55,365 bases of DNA. It comes from an uncultured Clostridia bacterium (GTDB taxonomy: Bacteria > Bacillota > Clostridia > TANB77 > CAG-508). Numbering within the stretch: position 1 is the stretch's first letter; each line of letters starts with the position of its first letter. The DNA is taken from assembly GCA_944392485.1 (NCBI GenBank), contig CALXWO010000011.1, positions 1-55,365 on the forward strand, written 5' to 3'. A program made the position numbers and the translations under genes. Below, one piece after another: positions 29,812 to 38,495 of this stretch. The notes beneath the pieces were generated by a model. It saw only the letters and a list, made by a program, of their open reading frames with translations, made no database searches and was not told the DNA's origin.

Positions 29812-30321
29812 ATGTTAATAGTTTTATTTATAATTTTTTTATTAATGATAGGAATAGGGTTTGCAATAGTAACTTTTGTAGATTACTATGACCATATTGT
29901 AATTAATAGTATTGGAGCAATTGGAATAATGATAGGTTGTACAGCAGAACTTTTTGTAGTAATAGCAATTTTTTCTCAATTCTTGGGTATATCACAGTTA
30001 AAAATTGCAGATACCAAAATAGCAATGTATGAAGAAGAGAATGCAAGAATTGAGCAAGATATAGCAACAATAGTAAAAGATTATATGAATTATGAAAAAG
30101 ATACATATAAAGTAGCAAGTGAGAAAATAGAAAGTTCAAGTTTACTAGTGTTAACTGAATTATATCCAGACTTAAAATCAAATGAGTTAGTAAAAAAACA
30201 AATTGATGTATATACTAGAAATAATGATAAGATTAAGGAATTAAAAGAAGAAAAAATAAATAATCAAATATGCAAGTGGTGGTTATATTTTGGAGAAATA
30301 GAAGATGTAAAGGAGAAATAA
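29812..30321 (+). CDS. Membrane protein with coiled-coil domain (169 aa)
   Basis: Two N-terminal transmembrane helices (residues about 2-24 and 33-58) followed by a helical cytoplasmic part with coiled coil (residues 65-150). Similar membrane proteins are common in Clostridial phages. Role unknown; possible membrane anchoring of replication or exclusion. Confidence 0.7.
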   Translation: MLIVLFIIFLLMIGIGFAIVTFVDYYDHIVINSIGAIGIMIGCTAELFVVIAIFSQFLGISQLKIADTKIAMYEEENARIEQDIATIVKDYMNYEKDTYKVASEKIESSSLLVLTELYPDLKSNELVKKQIDVYTRNNDKIKELKEEKINNQICKWWLYFGEIEDVKEK

Positions 30322-30322
30322 A

Positions 30323-30577
30323 ATGATTTGTAAATTTATAGGGAAGAATGGTAGTTTAGGATTAAGAAATGGAGAATATTATAATATTAATATTATAAAG
30401 AAAAAAGAAAAAATATTAGCTTTTATAGAAAAAAGTTATAAACATATAACAGAATGCCTTTATGATAATCAAGATTTATTTTTAAAAAATTGGGAAATTA
30501 GAGATATTTCAAGAGAAAAAACTTTATTACAAAAAATGATAAAAGAAAATGATAATCATATACCACATATAAATTAG
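30323..30577 (+). CDS. Hypothetical protein (84 aa)
   Basis: An 84-residue basic protein with beta-type N-terminus (KFIGKNGSLGLRNGEYYNIN) that resembles small SH3-like phage proteins. AAAGGAGAAATAAA precedes the ATG. Not recognised. Confidence 0.6.
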   Translation: MICKFIGKNGSLGLRNGEYYNINIIKKKEKILAFIEKSYKHITECLYDNQDLFLKNWEIRDISREKTLLQKMIKENDNHIPHIN

Positions 30578-30585
30578 GAGGAAAT

Positions 30586-30744
30586 ATGAAAAAAATAGAA
30601 AAAAATAAATTATGTCATTATTGTCTAGGATGTAATAAATTAGAATTAGAAAGCTTTAATGGAGTATATAGATGTAATAATTTTATACAAGCAATGGAAA
30701 ATTGGAGAGAAAAATATAATGACGAATTAAGAAAGAAGGGATAG
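30586..30744 (+). CDS. Cysteine-motif small protein (52 aa)
   Basis: CHYCLGC near the start and a later RCNNF give a four-cysteine pattern, likely zinc-binding. AGGAGGAAAT precedes the ATG; stop at 30744. Similar short Cys proteins are scattered through this early region. Confidence 0.6.
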   Translation: MKKIEKNKLCHYCLGCNKLELESFNGVYRCNNFIQAMENWREKYNDELRKKG

Positions 30745-30745
30745 T

Positions 30746-31171
30746 ATGAGAAATAAGAAAAAGAAAAATAATAATAATTATAGCGATATATTATTAACAA
30801 CAGTAAAGATTACAAAAGATGTAATAATTAATGAGGATATAAAAGTATTAGAAAATTATTTAAAAAACAGTGCATATAAAGAAGTCGATAGTAATTTTTT
30901 TAAAAATGGAGGTTGGGAAATAGTAGATTTAAAAATACCGCTATCAATAGAACATATATTAAATGATTATACAAGACAAAAACAAATAAATGAAGAACAT
31001 CAAAAAGAAAATGGTTTATTGAGAGAAAAAGTAAAAGAATTAGAATTAGAAAGTAAAGAAAATAAAAAGAAATATTTAGCATTATTAATTGGACAATTTC
31101 CAAATACAACAGAAACATATAAAAAATATAAGAAACAGTTAGAAGAACTATTACAAGATGAGGATAAATAA
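30746..31171 (+). CDS. Hypothetical coiled-coil protein (141 aa)
   Basis: A basic Asn-rich N-terminus precedes a mixed domain with a conserved-looking FFKNGGWEIVDLKIPLSIE, then a long Glu/Lys coiled coil (residues 85-140). Start overlaps the RBS of GAAGGGATAGT type. Not recognised. Confidence 0.6.
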   Translation: MRNKKKKNNNNYSDILLTTVKITKDVIINEDIKVLENYLKNSAYKEVDSNFFKNGGWEIVDLKIPLSIEHILNDYTRQKQINEEHQKENGLLREKVKELELESKENKKKYLALLIGQFPNTTETYKKYKKQLEELLQDEDK

Positions 31172-31172
31172 T

Positions 31173-31343
31173 ATGGGATTTGGTAAATCAATAGGTAGTT
31201 ATTTAGTAGATATTATAAAAGCAGAAAAACAAAAGAGCTGTGATATATGTATAAATCAAAAAACAATGAAATGTCCTAATTCAAGTTTATGTTATAACAC
31301 AGAAGAAAAACCTTATTTTAAGAGTAAATTAAATAGAAATTAA
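31173..31343 (+). CDS. Cysteine-rich small protein (56 aa)
   Basis: CDICINQKTMKCPNSSLCYN contains four cysteines and looks like a zinc site. ATG at 31173 chosen because GAGGATAAATA precedes it. Function unknown. Confidence 0.6.
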   Translation: MGFGKSIGSYLVDIIKAEKQKSCDICINQKTMKCPNSSLCYNTEEKPYFKSKLNRN

Positions 31344-31390
31344 ATAATATTAAACCGTAAACAACTATAAAAAACCGTAAAGGAGAAAAT

Positions 31391-31570
31391 ATGAAAGCAA
31401 AATATATAAAAACAATGGACTTTACATTTGAGAATATCCTTATATTAAACGCTGAAAATGAAACAGAGTTAGCAAATAAAATAAAAGAAAATGAAGTAAT
31501 AAAAATAAATAATTATGGTACAGTAGAATATATTAATTCAAGTTATATTATGTATTATCAATTAGATTAG
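31391..31570 (+). CDS. Hypothetical protein (59 aa)
   Basis: A 59-residue protein (MKAKYIKTMDFTFENILILN at start) behind AAAGGAGAAAAT, stop TAG at 31570. Beta-rich ending with Tyr. Not recognised. Confidence 0.6.
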   Translation: MKAKYIKTMDFTFENILILNAENETELANKIKENEVIKINNYGTVEYINSSYIMYYQLD

Positions 31571-31581
31571 GAGATGATTAG

Positions 31582-31842
31582 ATGAGTGAAGCGGACAAAT
31601 TATTTGAAGAATTAGGATATAAAAAATTAGAAGATAAATATAATATAGATTTTAACAAAATATACAGCTTTACTAATGGAGATAAAATTCAAGAAAAAAT
31701 AAGATTTTGCAAATTAGACAAATATATTCATGTTGAAAATTATAATTTTGATACTGGAATTACTTTTGGAAAATATTTAGACATGAAAGAATTAAAAGCA
31801 ATAAACCTAAAATGTAAAGAATTAGGTTGGATAGAGGAGTGA
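31582..31842 (+). CDS. Hypothetical protein (86 aa)
   Basis: Typical small Firmicutes phage protein: ADKLFEELGYKKLEDKYN, a beta segment (EKIRFCKLDKYIHVENYNFD), and ending ELGWIEE. Such proteins recur near replication genes; role unknown. AGGAGATGATTAG precedes the ATG. Confidence 0.65.
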   Translation: MSEADKLFEELGYKKLEDKYNIDFNKIYSFTNGDKIQEKIRFCKLDKYIHVENYNFDTGITFGKYLDMKELKAINLKCKELGWIEE

Positions 31843-31847
31843 TTTAA

Positions 31848-32057
31848 TTGAGTAAATCATATAAAGATTTAATAATAAAAATACAAGAATTAAAGGCTAA
31901 TATTGATAGAAATATCGAAAGAATAAAAGAAAGTAATTGTTATATTCTTGAGTGTAAAAAAGATGAATATATAAGAATACAACAAAAATTTTCAGATGAA
32001 TTAGATAATATATTGATTTCAGAAGAATATACAATGAAAAAATATTTTAAATATTAA
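31848..32057 (+). CDS. Hypothetical coiled-coil protein (69 aa), TTG start
   Basis: TTG start behind GAGGAGTGATTTAA, the same leader used by the next gene, which shows TTG starts are real here. Helical with Lys/Glu heptads. Not recognised. Confidence 0.55.
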   Translation: MSKSYKDLIIKIQELKANIDRNIERIKESNCYILECKKDEYIRIQQKFSDELDNILISEEYTMKKYFKY

Positions 32058-32069
32058 GGAGTGATTTAA

Positions 32070-32312
32070 TTGGATACAAATAAAATAACAAAAATATTAG
32101 AAAGTGTAAGTCAATTAGAAGGAATAAAATGCGTATCAAATTTTAAACATGAATTAGGATATAGCTCAGGATATATAGATAACTATTTAGCAATAGGTGT
32201 TTTAGGAGAATTAATAGAAAGAGGAGTAATAGAATTAAAATTTAATGAACCAAGGAGTATTGTTTCTAAGAAAAAATTAGACTATTTTAAAAAACTTTTA
32301 GAGGAGGAATAA
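32070..32312 (+). CDS. Hypothetical protein (80 aa), paralogue of 22182-22415, TTG start
   Basis: Shares the CVSNFKHELGYSSGYIDNYL core with the first early protein. TTG start behind AAGGAGTGATTTAA. The two copies ten kilobases apart suggest duplication in the early region. Fold may be winged-helix; function unknown. Confidence 0.65.
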   Translation: MDTNKITKILESVSQLEGIKCVSNFKHELGYSSGYIDNYLAIGVLGELIERGVIELKFNEPRSIVSKKKLDYFKKLLEEE

Positions 32313-32314
32313 CT

Positions 32315-32782
32315 ATGTTGTCAGAAGAAGAAAAAAATGCTATTGAAATATTAGAAAATTTAAGTGAATATGGTTTATGCTATAACATAACAGAAGAACA
32401 TCAAGAAGTAATAAAAACAGTTTTAAATTTTATAGTTAAACTACGAAAAGAAAATAAAAAGTTAAAAGATAAAAATAAAGATTTATTAAGAAAATTAAGA
32501 AATAGAGTCAAAGAAGTAAAGAAACTAAAAAAATATAGTTTATACAAAAAAGAATTTTTAACATTAAATAAAATTATAAAAGAAAAAGATAAGCAAATAG
32601 ATTTAATGGCATTAATATTAAGTGATGTTTGCACAGGAATACCACAGATAATAGAACAATTTGAAAAAGAATATTGTGAATTTATAAATAGTAATGAAAA
32701 CTATTGCTGGAAAACTGATAAAGATTGTTCGAATTGCATAAAACAATATTTTGAAAAACAAGCAAAAAAGAAAGGAGAATAA
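32315..32782 (+). CDS. Coiled-coil protein with Cys tail (155 aa)
   Basis: Central basic coiled coil (residues 45-95; NKKLKDKNKDLLRKLRNRVK) and C-terminal CWKTDKDCSNCIKQYFEKQA cysteine tail. The coiled coil is nearly repeated in the protein at 39910 (KELKD-type run, then TLNKIIKEKDKQIDLMA), and the tail is like that at 25380. A mosaic paralogue family of this phage. Confidence 0.65.
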   Translation: MLSEEEKNAIEILENLSEYGLCYNITEEHQEVIKTVLNFIVKLRKENKKLKDKNKDLLRKLRNRVKEVKKLKKYSLYKKEFLTLNKIIKEKDKQIDLMALILSDVCTGIPQIIEQFEKEYCEFINSNENYCWKTDKDCSNCIKQYFEKQAKKKGE

Positions 32783-32785
32783 ATT

Positions 32786-32971
32786 ATGGAACAAAAAATA
32801 CAAGAAAAACATACATACAAAGAGTGGTGTGAATTATTAGCAATAAATGAAGGAATAAGAATATTAGACAATGATGGTTTTAGAAATATAGAAAATTTTA
32901 ATGAAAATATGGAATTTACTAAAAAAGAATTTAATAAAAGATTGATGACTTGTACTTTAATTAGTATTTAA
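32786..32971 (+). CDS. Hypothetical protein (61 aa)
   Basis: A helical 61-residue protein (residues 9-30 TYKEWCELLAINEGIRILDN) behind AAAGGAGAATAAATT. Not recognised. Confidence 0.6.
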   Translation: MEQKIQEKHTYKEWCELLAINEGIRILDNDGFRNIENFNENMEFTKKEFNKRLMTCTLISI

Positions 32972-32991
32972 AGAATTGGAGGAATAATTTT

Positions 32992-33162
32992 TTGAAAGAT
33001 AAAAATATTATAGGAATTGAAAAAACAAAAAAACGTGCATATAAAAGATTGATTAATTTAAAAATAAGAAAAAATATAATAATTATGAAAGTAAATCAAA
33101 GTACATATTATATAAGCAAAACAGAAATGGAAAACTTTTTAAAGGAAAATACAAAAAAATAA
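32992..33162 (+). CDS. Hypothetical basic protein (56 aa), TTG start
   Basis: TTG start behind TGGAGGAATAATTT. Strongly basic N-terminal half (KTKKRAYKRLINLKIRKN), then a strand-helix end (MKVNQSTYYISKTEMENFL). Likely nucleic-acid binding. Short; moderate support. Confidence 0.5.
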   Translation: MKDKNIIGIEKTKKRAYKRLINLKIRKNIIIMKVNQSTYYISKTEMENFLKENTKK

Positions 33163-33181
33163 TATTTTTTATTAAAAACTA

Positions 33182-33210
33182 TTGACTTTTAATAGCTATT
33201 AATATATAAT
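33182..33210 (+). promoter_or_regulatory. Promoter TTGACT-17-TATAAT
   Basis: Near-perfect boxes, 17-bp spacer, with an A/T upstream tract almost identical to that of the promoter at 29388. Drives the recombination block from 33233. Confidence 0.85.
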
Positions 33211-33232
33211 ACCTAAAGAAAGGAGAAATGAA

Positions 33233-33424
33233 ATGGATAAAGAAAAGTTATCAAATTTATTATTAAAAATTAGAGCAGAAAAAAAATACGACCAACTTAC
33301 AATGGCAAAGGAAATTGGAATTGCATTAAATACTTTAGTTAAAGTTGAAAAACAAAAAGAAGTTACTAATTTAACATACTTCAAAATTATTAATTATTTA
33401 GAGAAGGAGGGATATAATGTTTAA
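33233..33424 (+). CDS. XRE-like helix-turn-helix protein (63 aa)
   Basis: LTMAKEIGIALNTLVKVEKQ is a Cro/CI-type HTH. Only the DNA-binding domain is present, so it is Cro-sized. It overlaps the next gene by eight bases. Likely a local transcription regulator. Confidence 0.7.
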   Translation: MDKEKLSNLLLKIRAEKKYDQLTMAKEIGIALNTLVKVEKQKEVTNLTYFKIINYLEKEGYNV

Positions 33425-34319
33425 TCTATCAGAAGCAAAAAAAAGCAAAGCAAAATTAAGATTAGCAATTGATGGTCCAAGTGGCTCAGGAAAAACTTAT
33501 TCAGCATTATTAATAGCTTATGGAATTACAGACGATTGGAGCAAAATAGCTGTTATTGATACTGAAAGAGAAAGTGCCAACTTATATGCAGATTTATGTA
33601 ATGGAGATAAAAAATATTTGACGGGACAAATAAATGCACCTTTTACACCAAAAAAATATTTAGATGCTATAAAAGTCTGTGAAGAAAGTGGCATTGAAGT
33701 AATTATAATAGACAGTTTAACGCACGCATGGACTGCTGAGGGAGGATTATTAGATATACATGATGAAGCAGTAAAAAGACAAAAAACTGCTAATACTTAT
33801 ACAGCATGGGCTGATGTAACACCACTTCATAGAAAATTAGTAGATGCTATTTTAACAAGCCCTTGTCATATTATATGTACTGTTAGAAGTGAGACAGAAT
33901 ATGCTCAAGAGAAAGATGCCAATGGCAAAACTAAAGTTGTAAAAGTTGGAATGAAACCACAATTTAGAAAGGGTTTAGATTATGAAATGACAGTAGTATT
34001 TTCAATGGGGCAAGACCATTTGGCTACTATTAATAAATCAAGAATTAATACTTTTCTTGTAAATGATGTTATTCAGCCAAGTAAAGAAACAGGAAAAAAA
34101 TTACTTGAGTGGTTAAATAGTGGAGACGATTTACCAACATGTTCTGACTGTGGAAAGCCTATACAACCTTTTGGAGATATGAATTCTATTGGAGTTTCAT
34201 TATATACACAAAGAAAATATGGAAGAAGTTTATGCTCAGAATGTGCTAAAAAAGCTAAAGAATTAGATTATAAAGAAATAACGAATACAACTGAAGAAAT
34301 AGAAGATGTTTTAGATTAG
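33417..34319 (+). CDS. RecA-like AAA ATPase (Sak4-type) with zinc ribbon (300 aa)
   Basis: Walker A IDGPSGSGKTYSALLIAYGI at residues 17-36, Walker B EVIIIDSLTHAW, and a later ICTVRSETEY sensor-like segment fit the AAA_24/Sak4 family of phage recombination ATPases. The C-terminal 60 residues add CSDCGKP and CSECAKK, a zinc ribbon. With SSB and exonuclease genes next door it probably acts in single-strand annealing or exchange. Confidence 0.8.
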   Translation: MFNLSEAKKSKAKLRLAIDGPSGSGKTYSALLIAYGITDDWSKIAVIDTERESANLYADLCNGDKKYLTGQINAPFTPKKYLDAIKVCEESGIEVIIIDSLTHAWTAEGGLLDIHDEAVKRQKTANTYTAWADVTPLHRKLVDAILTSPCHIICTVRSETEYAQEKDANGKTKVVKVGMKPQFRKGLDYEMTVVFSMGQDHLATINKSRINTFLVNDVIQPSKETGKKLLEWLNSGDDLPTCSDCGKPIQPFGDMNSIGVSLYTQRKYGRSLCSECAKKAKELDYKEITNTTEEIEDVLD

Positions 34320-34332
34320 GAGGATAAAGTAA

Positions 34333-35763
34333 ATGAAAATATCGAAAATTAAAATTAAAAATTTATTTGGAATTACAGAACAAGAATTAGATGGAAAATC
34401 AGTAGAGATTACTGGTGCTAATGGAGTTGGAAAGACCTCAATATTAGATGCAATTAGATATGCATTAACTAATAGTAGTGATAGAGATTATATTGTTAAA
34501 AATGGAGAAAATGAGGGAGAAATAATAATTGAAACAGATACAGGACTTTCAATTAATAGAAAAAAGAGAACAAATTCATCTGATTATAAATCTATAAAAC
34601 AAAATGAAAAAGAAGTAAATAGTCCTGAAACATTTTTAAAAGATATATTTACTCCATTACAATTAAATCCAGTTGAATTTTGTTCAATGTCAAAACAAGA
34701 ACAAAATAGAATAATATTAGATTTAATTGATTTTAAGTGGGATTTGAATTGGATAAGAGAACAGTTTGGTGAAATTCCAGAAGGAATAAATTATGAGCAA
34801 AATATATTACAAGTATTAAATGATATACAAGCAGATGATAGTCCTTATTTCAAAGCTAGACAGGATATAAATAGAGACATAAGAAATAATCAAGCTTTTA
34901 TTCAAGATATTGCTGAAGGATTACCAACTAACTATGATGCTAAAAAATGGAGTGAGTTTAATCTTACTGAAAAATTAAAAGAATTAATGACAAAAAAAGA
35001 AGAAAATGCAAAAATAGAACAAGCAAAAGAATATATAGAAAATTATGATAATAAAATAAAAGGATATGAAGCTCAAAGACAGATTAATATAGCAGCAGAA
35101 GAAAAAAATATACAATTAGAAAAAGAATCATTACAAAAAGAAATAGTAGCATTAGAAGAAAAAATAAAAGCTGATAAGGAAAAATTATTAAATTTAAGTA
35201 AAATATTAGAAGATAAAAAGAAAATAGTAGATTTAGAATATGAAAAGAAAGTTACTGCATTAGATGAAAGCATTAGTAGAGCTAAAGAATTTGCAGATAA
35301 AGAACCAATAGATATATCTACTCTACAAACTGAATGTGACACAGCAGAAACAATGAAATCATACTTAAATGAATATAATAGAATGAAAGATTATGAGAAG
35401 AAAATAGATGAATTAAGAATAGAATCAGATGAGTATACAAGAAAAATTGAATTAGCTAGAACTTTACCTGGTCAAATTTTACAAGAATCTACTATACCAA
35501 TAAAAGGTCTTACAGTAAAAGATGGTATTCCTTTAATAAATGGAAATCCAATTTCGAATCTATCAGAAGGTGAACAATTAATGCTATGTGTTGATGTTGC
35601 CTTAAGCAAGCCTAATTCATTAAAATTAATATTATTAGATGGAGTTGAAAAATTATCAGAGAAAAATAGAGAATTATTATATAATAAATGCAAAGAAAAA
35701 GGATTACAATTTATTGCAACTAGAACAGATAATAATGATGAATTAATTATAACTGAATTATAA
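34333..35763 (+). CDS. RecF/SMC-type ATPase (476 aa)
   Basis: N-terminal Walker A TGANGVGKTSILDAIRYAL, a long central coiled coil (residues 215-375), then the signature LSEGEQLMLCVDVALS and Walker B LKLILLDGVEKLSEKN. This is the SbcC/RecF/SMC head-coil-head layout in small form. It probably works with the following RecB-like nuclease in end processing. GGAGGATAAAGTAA precedes the ATG. Confidence 0.85.
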   Translation: MKISKIKIKNLFGITEQELDGKSVEITGANGVGKTSILDAIRYALTNSSDRDYIVKNGENEGEIIIETDTGLSINRKKRTNSSDYKSIKQNEKEVNSPETFLKDIFTPLQLNPVEFCSMSKQEQNRIILDLIDFKWDLNWIREQFGEIPEGINYEQNILQVLNDIQADDSPYFKARQDINRDIRNNQAFIQDIAEGLPTNYDAKKWSEFNLTEKLKELMTKKEENAKIEQAKEYIENYDNKIKGYEAQRQINIAAEEKNIQLEKESLQKEIVALEEKIKADKEKLLNLSKILEDKKKIVDLEYEKKVTALDESISRAKEFADKEPIDISTLQTECDTAETMKSYLNEYNRMKDYEKKIDELRIESDEYTRKIELARTLPGQILQESTIPIKGLTVKDGIPLINGNPISNLSEGEQLMLCVDVALSKPNSLKLILLDGVEKLSEKNRELLYNKCKEKGLQFIATRTDNNDELIITEL

Positions 35764-35782
35764 TATAAAGGAGCGATAAAAA

Positions 35783-36046
35783 ATGGCAAAACCTACATTA
35801 GAATCATATACCAAAATGGAAATAAATAAAGATTATTATATGAAACAAATAGATATTATTTGTCATATGATAAAGAATCGAGCAGAAGATATACTACAAG
35901 ATTGGGATAAAGGGATAAAAACAATAACAATTACATCAGATTTAAGCCCAGATTCTTTGCCTTCTATTTCTATTACTAAAGAATATTTACCAAGAGGGGA
36001 GGAATTAAAATGTCTTTTGAAAGAAAACTTATCAGAGAACAATTAA
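35783..36046 (+). CDS. Hypothetical protein (87 aa)
   Basis: Helical 87-residue protein with IICHMIKNRAEDILQDWDKG. Placed between recombination genes. AAAGGAGCGATAAAAA precedes the ATG. Not recognised. Confidence 0.6.
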   Translation: MAKPTLESYTKMEINKDYYMKQIDIICHMIKNRAEDILQDWDKGIKTITITSDLSPDSLPSISITKEYLPRGEELKCLLKENLSENN

Positions 36047-36162
36047 AAAAATTAAATAAAAACAATAAAATACAAAAAAGTTGGGCTAATTATCAATTAG
36101 GGAAAATGACAATATTTCAATATGAAGAAATGAAAAGAAAAAATAAGAGAAAGAGGAAATAA
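36010..36162 (+). CDS. Hypothetical basic protein (50 aa)
   Basis: ATG at 36010 behind GAGGGGAGGAATTAAA, overlapping the previous gene by 37 bases. Highly basic ending MKRKNKRKRK. Likely nucleic-acid binding; not recognised. Confidence 0.55.
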   Translation: MSFERKLIREQLKKLNKNNKIQKSWANYQLGKMTIFQYEEMKRKNKRKRK

Positions 36163-36163
36163 A

Positions 36164-36982
36164 ATGTTAATAGAAGAGAATTATTTTAGTAAAGAAAATG
36201 AATTAAAATATGTAGGAAGCACACAAATAAAATCATTTATTGATTGTCCTGCAAAAACAATGGCGATAATAAATCAAGAATGGTCAGAAGAAAAAATAAC
36301 AGCATTAATGATTGGTAGTTATGTAGATGCTGCTATGTCTGGAACATTAGATATTTTTAAAGCACAAAATCCAGAAATTTTTAAAAAAGATGGAACATTA
36401 AAGTCTGAATTCTTACAAGCAGAAAAAATATGTGAAAGAATTGAAAAAGACCAATTATTTCATAAATATATTTCTGGTAATCATCAAACAATAATGACTT
36501 TTATGTTTGATATTATAAATAGAAAATGGCTAAAATATAACGATGAACAAGAAGTACCAGAAAATCATATTTCAGTAAAAATAAAAATAGATAGTTTTTT
36601 TCCAGATAAAGCTATTGTAGACTTAAAAGTAGTAAAAGATTTTGAACCTATATGGAATTCAGAAAGACAAAGAAAAGAAAACTTTGTAGATTATTGGAAT
36701 TATACATTACAAGCAGCTTTATATCAAAAAGGTGTAGAAGTAAATACAGGTAAACAACTTCCATTTTTTATAGCTGCTGTTACTAAAGAAAAAGAGCCAG
36801 ACTTAGCATTACTTAGTATTCCGCAAGAAGTTATGGATGAAAAATTAGCAGTTCTTGAAGAAATTTTACCTAGAATTTATTATATAAAACATAATGAAAT
36901 AGAACCTTTTAGATGTGAAAATTGTGATTATTGTAAGTCAACTAAAGTATTAACTAAAATAATAGATTATAGAAATTTATAG
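36164..36982 (+). CDS. PD-(D/E)XK exonuclease, RecB-like (272 aa)
   Basis: The pattern MIGSYVDAA, KIKIDSFFPDKAIVDLKVVK (catalytic D and DxK) and ALYQKG, plus C-terminal cysteines CENCDYCKS, is the RecB-type phage nuclease fold (DUF3799-like). It likely resects DNA for the recombination ATPase. AGAGGAAATAAA precedes the ATG. Confidence 0.82.
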   Translation: MLIEENYFSKENELKYVGSTQIKSFIDCPAKTMAIINQEWSEEKITALMIGSYVDAAMSGTLDIFKAQNPEIFKKDGTLKSEFLQAEKICERIEKDQLFHKYISGNHQTIMTFMFDIINRKWLKYNDEQEVPENHISVKIKIDSFFPDKAIVDLKVVKDFEPIWNSERQRKENFVDYWNYTLQAALYQKGVEVNTGKQLPFFIAAVTKEKEPDLALLSIPQEVMDEKLAVLEEILPRIYYIKHNEIEPFRCENCDYCKSTKVLTKIIDYRNL

Positions 36983-36997
36983 AAAGGAGAATATTTT

Positions 36998-37180
36998 ATG
37001 AATTTAGTATTTTTAATATTACAATTTATTTTATTAATAGTTCAGATATTTGTTTATTATAAAGTAAATAAAAAAGTAAAAAGTGATATGCATGCTATTG
37101 TCTTTAAATTAATAGCAGATAACAATAATAAAAATAGTAAATCAACAAAAAATACAAAATCAAAGAAAGAAGGTAAATAA
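36998..37180 (+). CDS. Small membrane protein (60 aa)
   Basis: One N-terminal transmembrane helix (residues 2-22) and a basic, Asn/Lys-rich cytoplasmic tail. AAAGGAGAATATTTT precedes the ATG. Not recognised. Confidence 0.6.
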   Translation: MNLVFLILQFILLIVQIFVYYKVNKKVKSDMHAIVFKLIADNNNKNSKSTKNTKSKKEGK

Positions 37181-37182
37181 AA

Positions 37183-37602
37183 ATGAATAAGATAATTTTA
37201 ATGGGAAGATTAACAAGAGATGTTGATACTAAATATACTCAATCAACAAATATAATGATAGCTAATTTCACTTTGGCTGTAAATAGAAGATTTGTAAAAG
37301 AAAGCGAAGAAAGACAAGTAGATTTCTTTAATGTTACAGCTTTTGGAAAAACTGCTGAATTTATACAAAAATATATGAATACTAAAGGTCAACAAATTGC
37401 AGTTATAGGAAGATTACAAAATAGAAGTTGGGAAGATGATCAAGGTCAAAAGCATTATGCAACAGATGTTATAGCTGAGGAAGTATATTTTGCTGATAGT
37501 AAAAGACAACAGCAAAATAATGATACAGCAGAATTAGAAAATACTTTAAACAATAATGGAGTAGAATTTAATCAACTCGATGATGATTCATTGCCATTTT
37601 AA
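37183..37602 (+). CDS. ssb: Single-stranded DNA-binding protein (139 aa)
   Basis: The N-terminal OB fold is clear (MNKIILMGRLTRDVDTKYTQ, FTLAVNRRF, VDFFNVTAFGKTAEF). The C-terminal tail is Gln/Asn-rich and ends DDDSLPF, the acidic tip that recruits partner proteins. It coats single-stranded DNA in replication and recombination. Confidence 0.95.
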   Translation: MNKIILMGRLTRDVDTKYTQSTNIMIANFTLAVNRRFVKESEERQVDFFNVTAFGKTAEFIQKYMNTKGQQIAVIGRLQNRSWEDDQGQKHYATDVIAEEVYFADSKRQQQNNDTAELENTLNNNGVEFNQLDDDSLPF

Positions 37603-37627
37603 GTAGGTTAATTTAATAAAATTTATG

Positions 37628-37670
37628 GGCATAAACTGTTTTAAATAAACCATAAGTATAAGTTTATGCC
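37628..37670 (+). promoter_or_regulatory. Inverted repeat GGCATAAACT…AGTTTATGCC next to a -10 box
   Basis: Ten-base perfect arms 23 bases apart, followed immediately by TATAAT (37671). No U-run follows, so a repressor operator over a promoter is more likely than a terminator. No good -35 is visible. Confidence 0.5.
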
Positions 37671-37717
37671 TATAATATAAAAACGTCTTAAAAACGAAAT
37701 ATGGAGGTTTAAGATAT

Positions 37718-38074
37718 ATGAATACTCAAGAAATTTATGAAGCATTTCAAAATAGAGAAGAAATATATTCTTTAAAACGTTTCTTTAATGGTGACATTAT
37801 ACCTATAGTGGGAATAATAACAACAGTTTATGCAACACCAGAAGGTATAGAAGATGTTGACTTTATAGAATTAGAAACAGGAGAAGTAATAAAAGAGATT
37901 AATTCATCATTATTATTTAAAAAAGATGAATTGCCAAAATTAAAAAAACATATTTTGACTTTAGAATTAGAAAAATTGCCTAAAGAAATAGAAATAAAAG
38001 AAAAAGAATTAAGGCATTTAAAAAGAAAATATGAAAGATATAAAAAACAATATGAAGAAGAAAGTAGGAAATAA
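37718..38074 (+). CDS. Hypothetical protein (118 aa)
   Basis: N-terminal mixed fold with VGIITTVYATPEGIEDVDFI, then a basic coiled C-terminus (residues 80-118). ATGGAGGTTTAAG-type site precedes the ATG. Not recognised. Confidence 0.65.
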   Translation: MNTQEIYEAFQNREEIYSLKRFFNGDIIPIVGIITTVYATPEGIEDVDFIELETGEVIKEINSSLLFKKDELPKLKKHILTLELEKLPKEIEIKEKELRHLKRKYERYKKQYEEESRK

Positions 38075-38078
38075 GAAA

Positions 38079-38495
38079 ATGAATAATAAAACAATAGGAA
38101 ATAACTTTGAAAACAATTTATCTTTAATTTTATCAGATTTAGGTTATTGGGTTTCTCTATTTACACCTAAAAGTCATTCAAACTCACAGCCTGCTGATAT
38201 GATAGCAGTTAGAGATGATGTAGCTCTTTTAATTGATGCAAAAACATTAAAAAATAAAAATGGTTTATTTCCTATAAGTAGAATTGAAGAAAATCAAATA
38301 TTTGCTGCTAAAAAGTTTTTAAAGTGTGGTAACGCATGGTATAACTTTGCTATTCTTTGGGATAATACAATTTATATGATACCATTTGATACTATTGATT
38401 TTTCAAAGAAAAGCATAGATTTAAAAGAGCAAATTCCTTTTCTTAATCATTATTCAGAAAGGATAAAGAAAATAAATGAAAATTTATATAGATAG
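38079..38495 (+). CDS. RecU-like Holliday junction resolvase (138 aa)
   Basis: NNFENNLSLILSDLGYWVSL followed by SQPADMIAVRDDVALLIDAK, the E…D…(D/E)xK pattern of the RecU/Hjc nuclease fold, and IEENQIFAAKKF. A start at ATG 38079 fits AGGAAATAAGAAA. It would cleave branched DNA before packaging. Overlaps the helicase start by 20 bases. Confidence 0.75.
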   Translation: MNNKTIGNNFENNLSLILSDLGYWVSLFTPKSHSNSQPADMIAVRDDVALLIDAKTLKNKNGLFPISRIEENQIFAAKKFLKCGNAWYNFAILWDNTIYMIPFDTIDFSKKSIDLKEQIPFLNHYSERIKKINENLYR

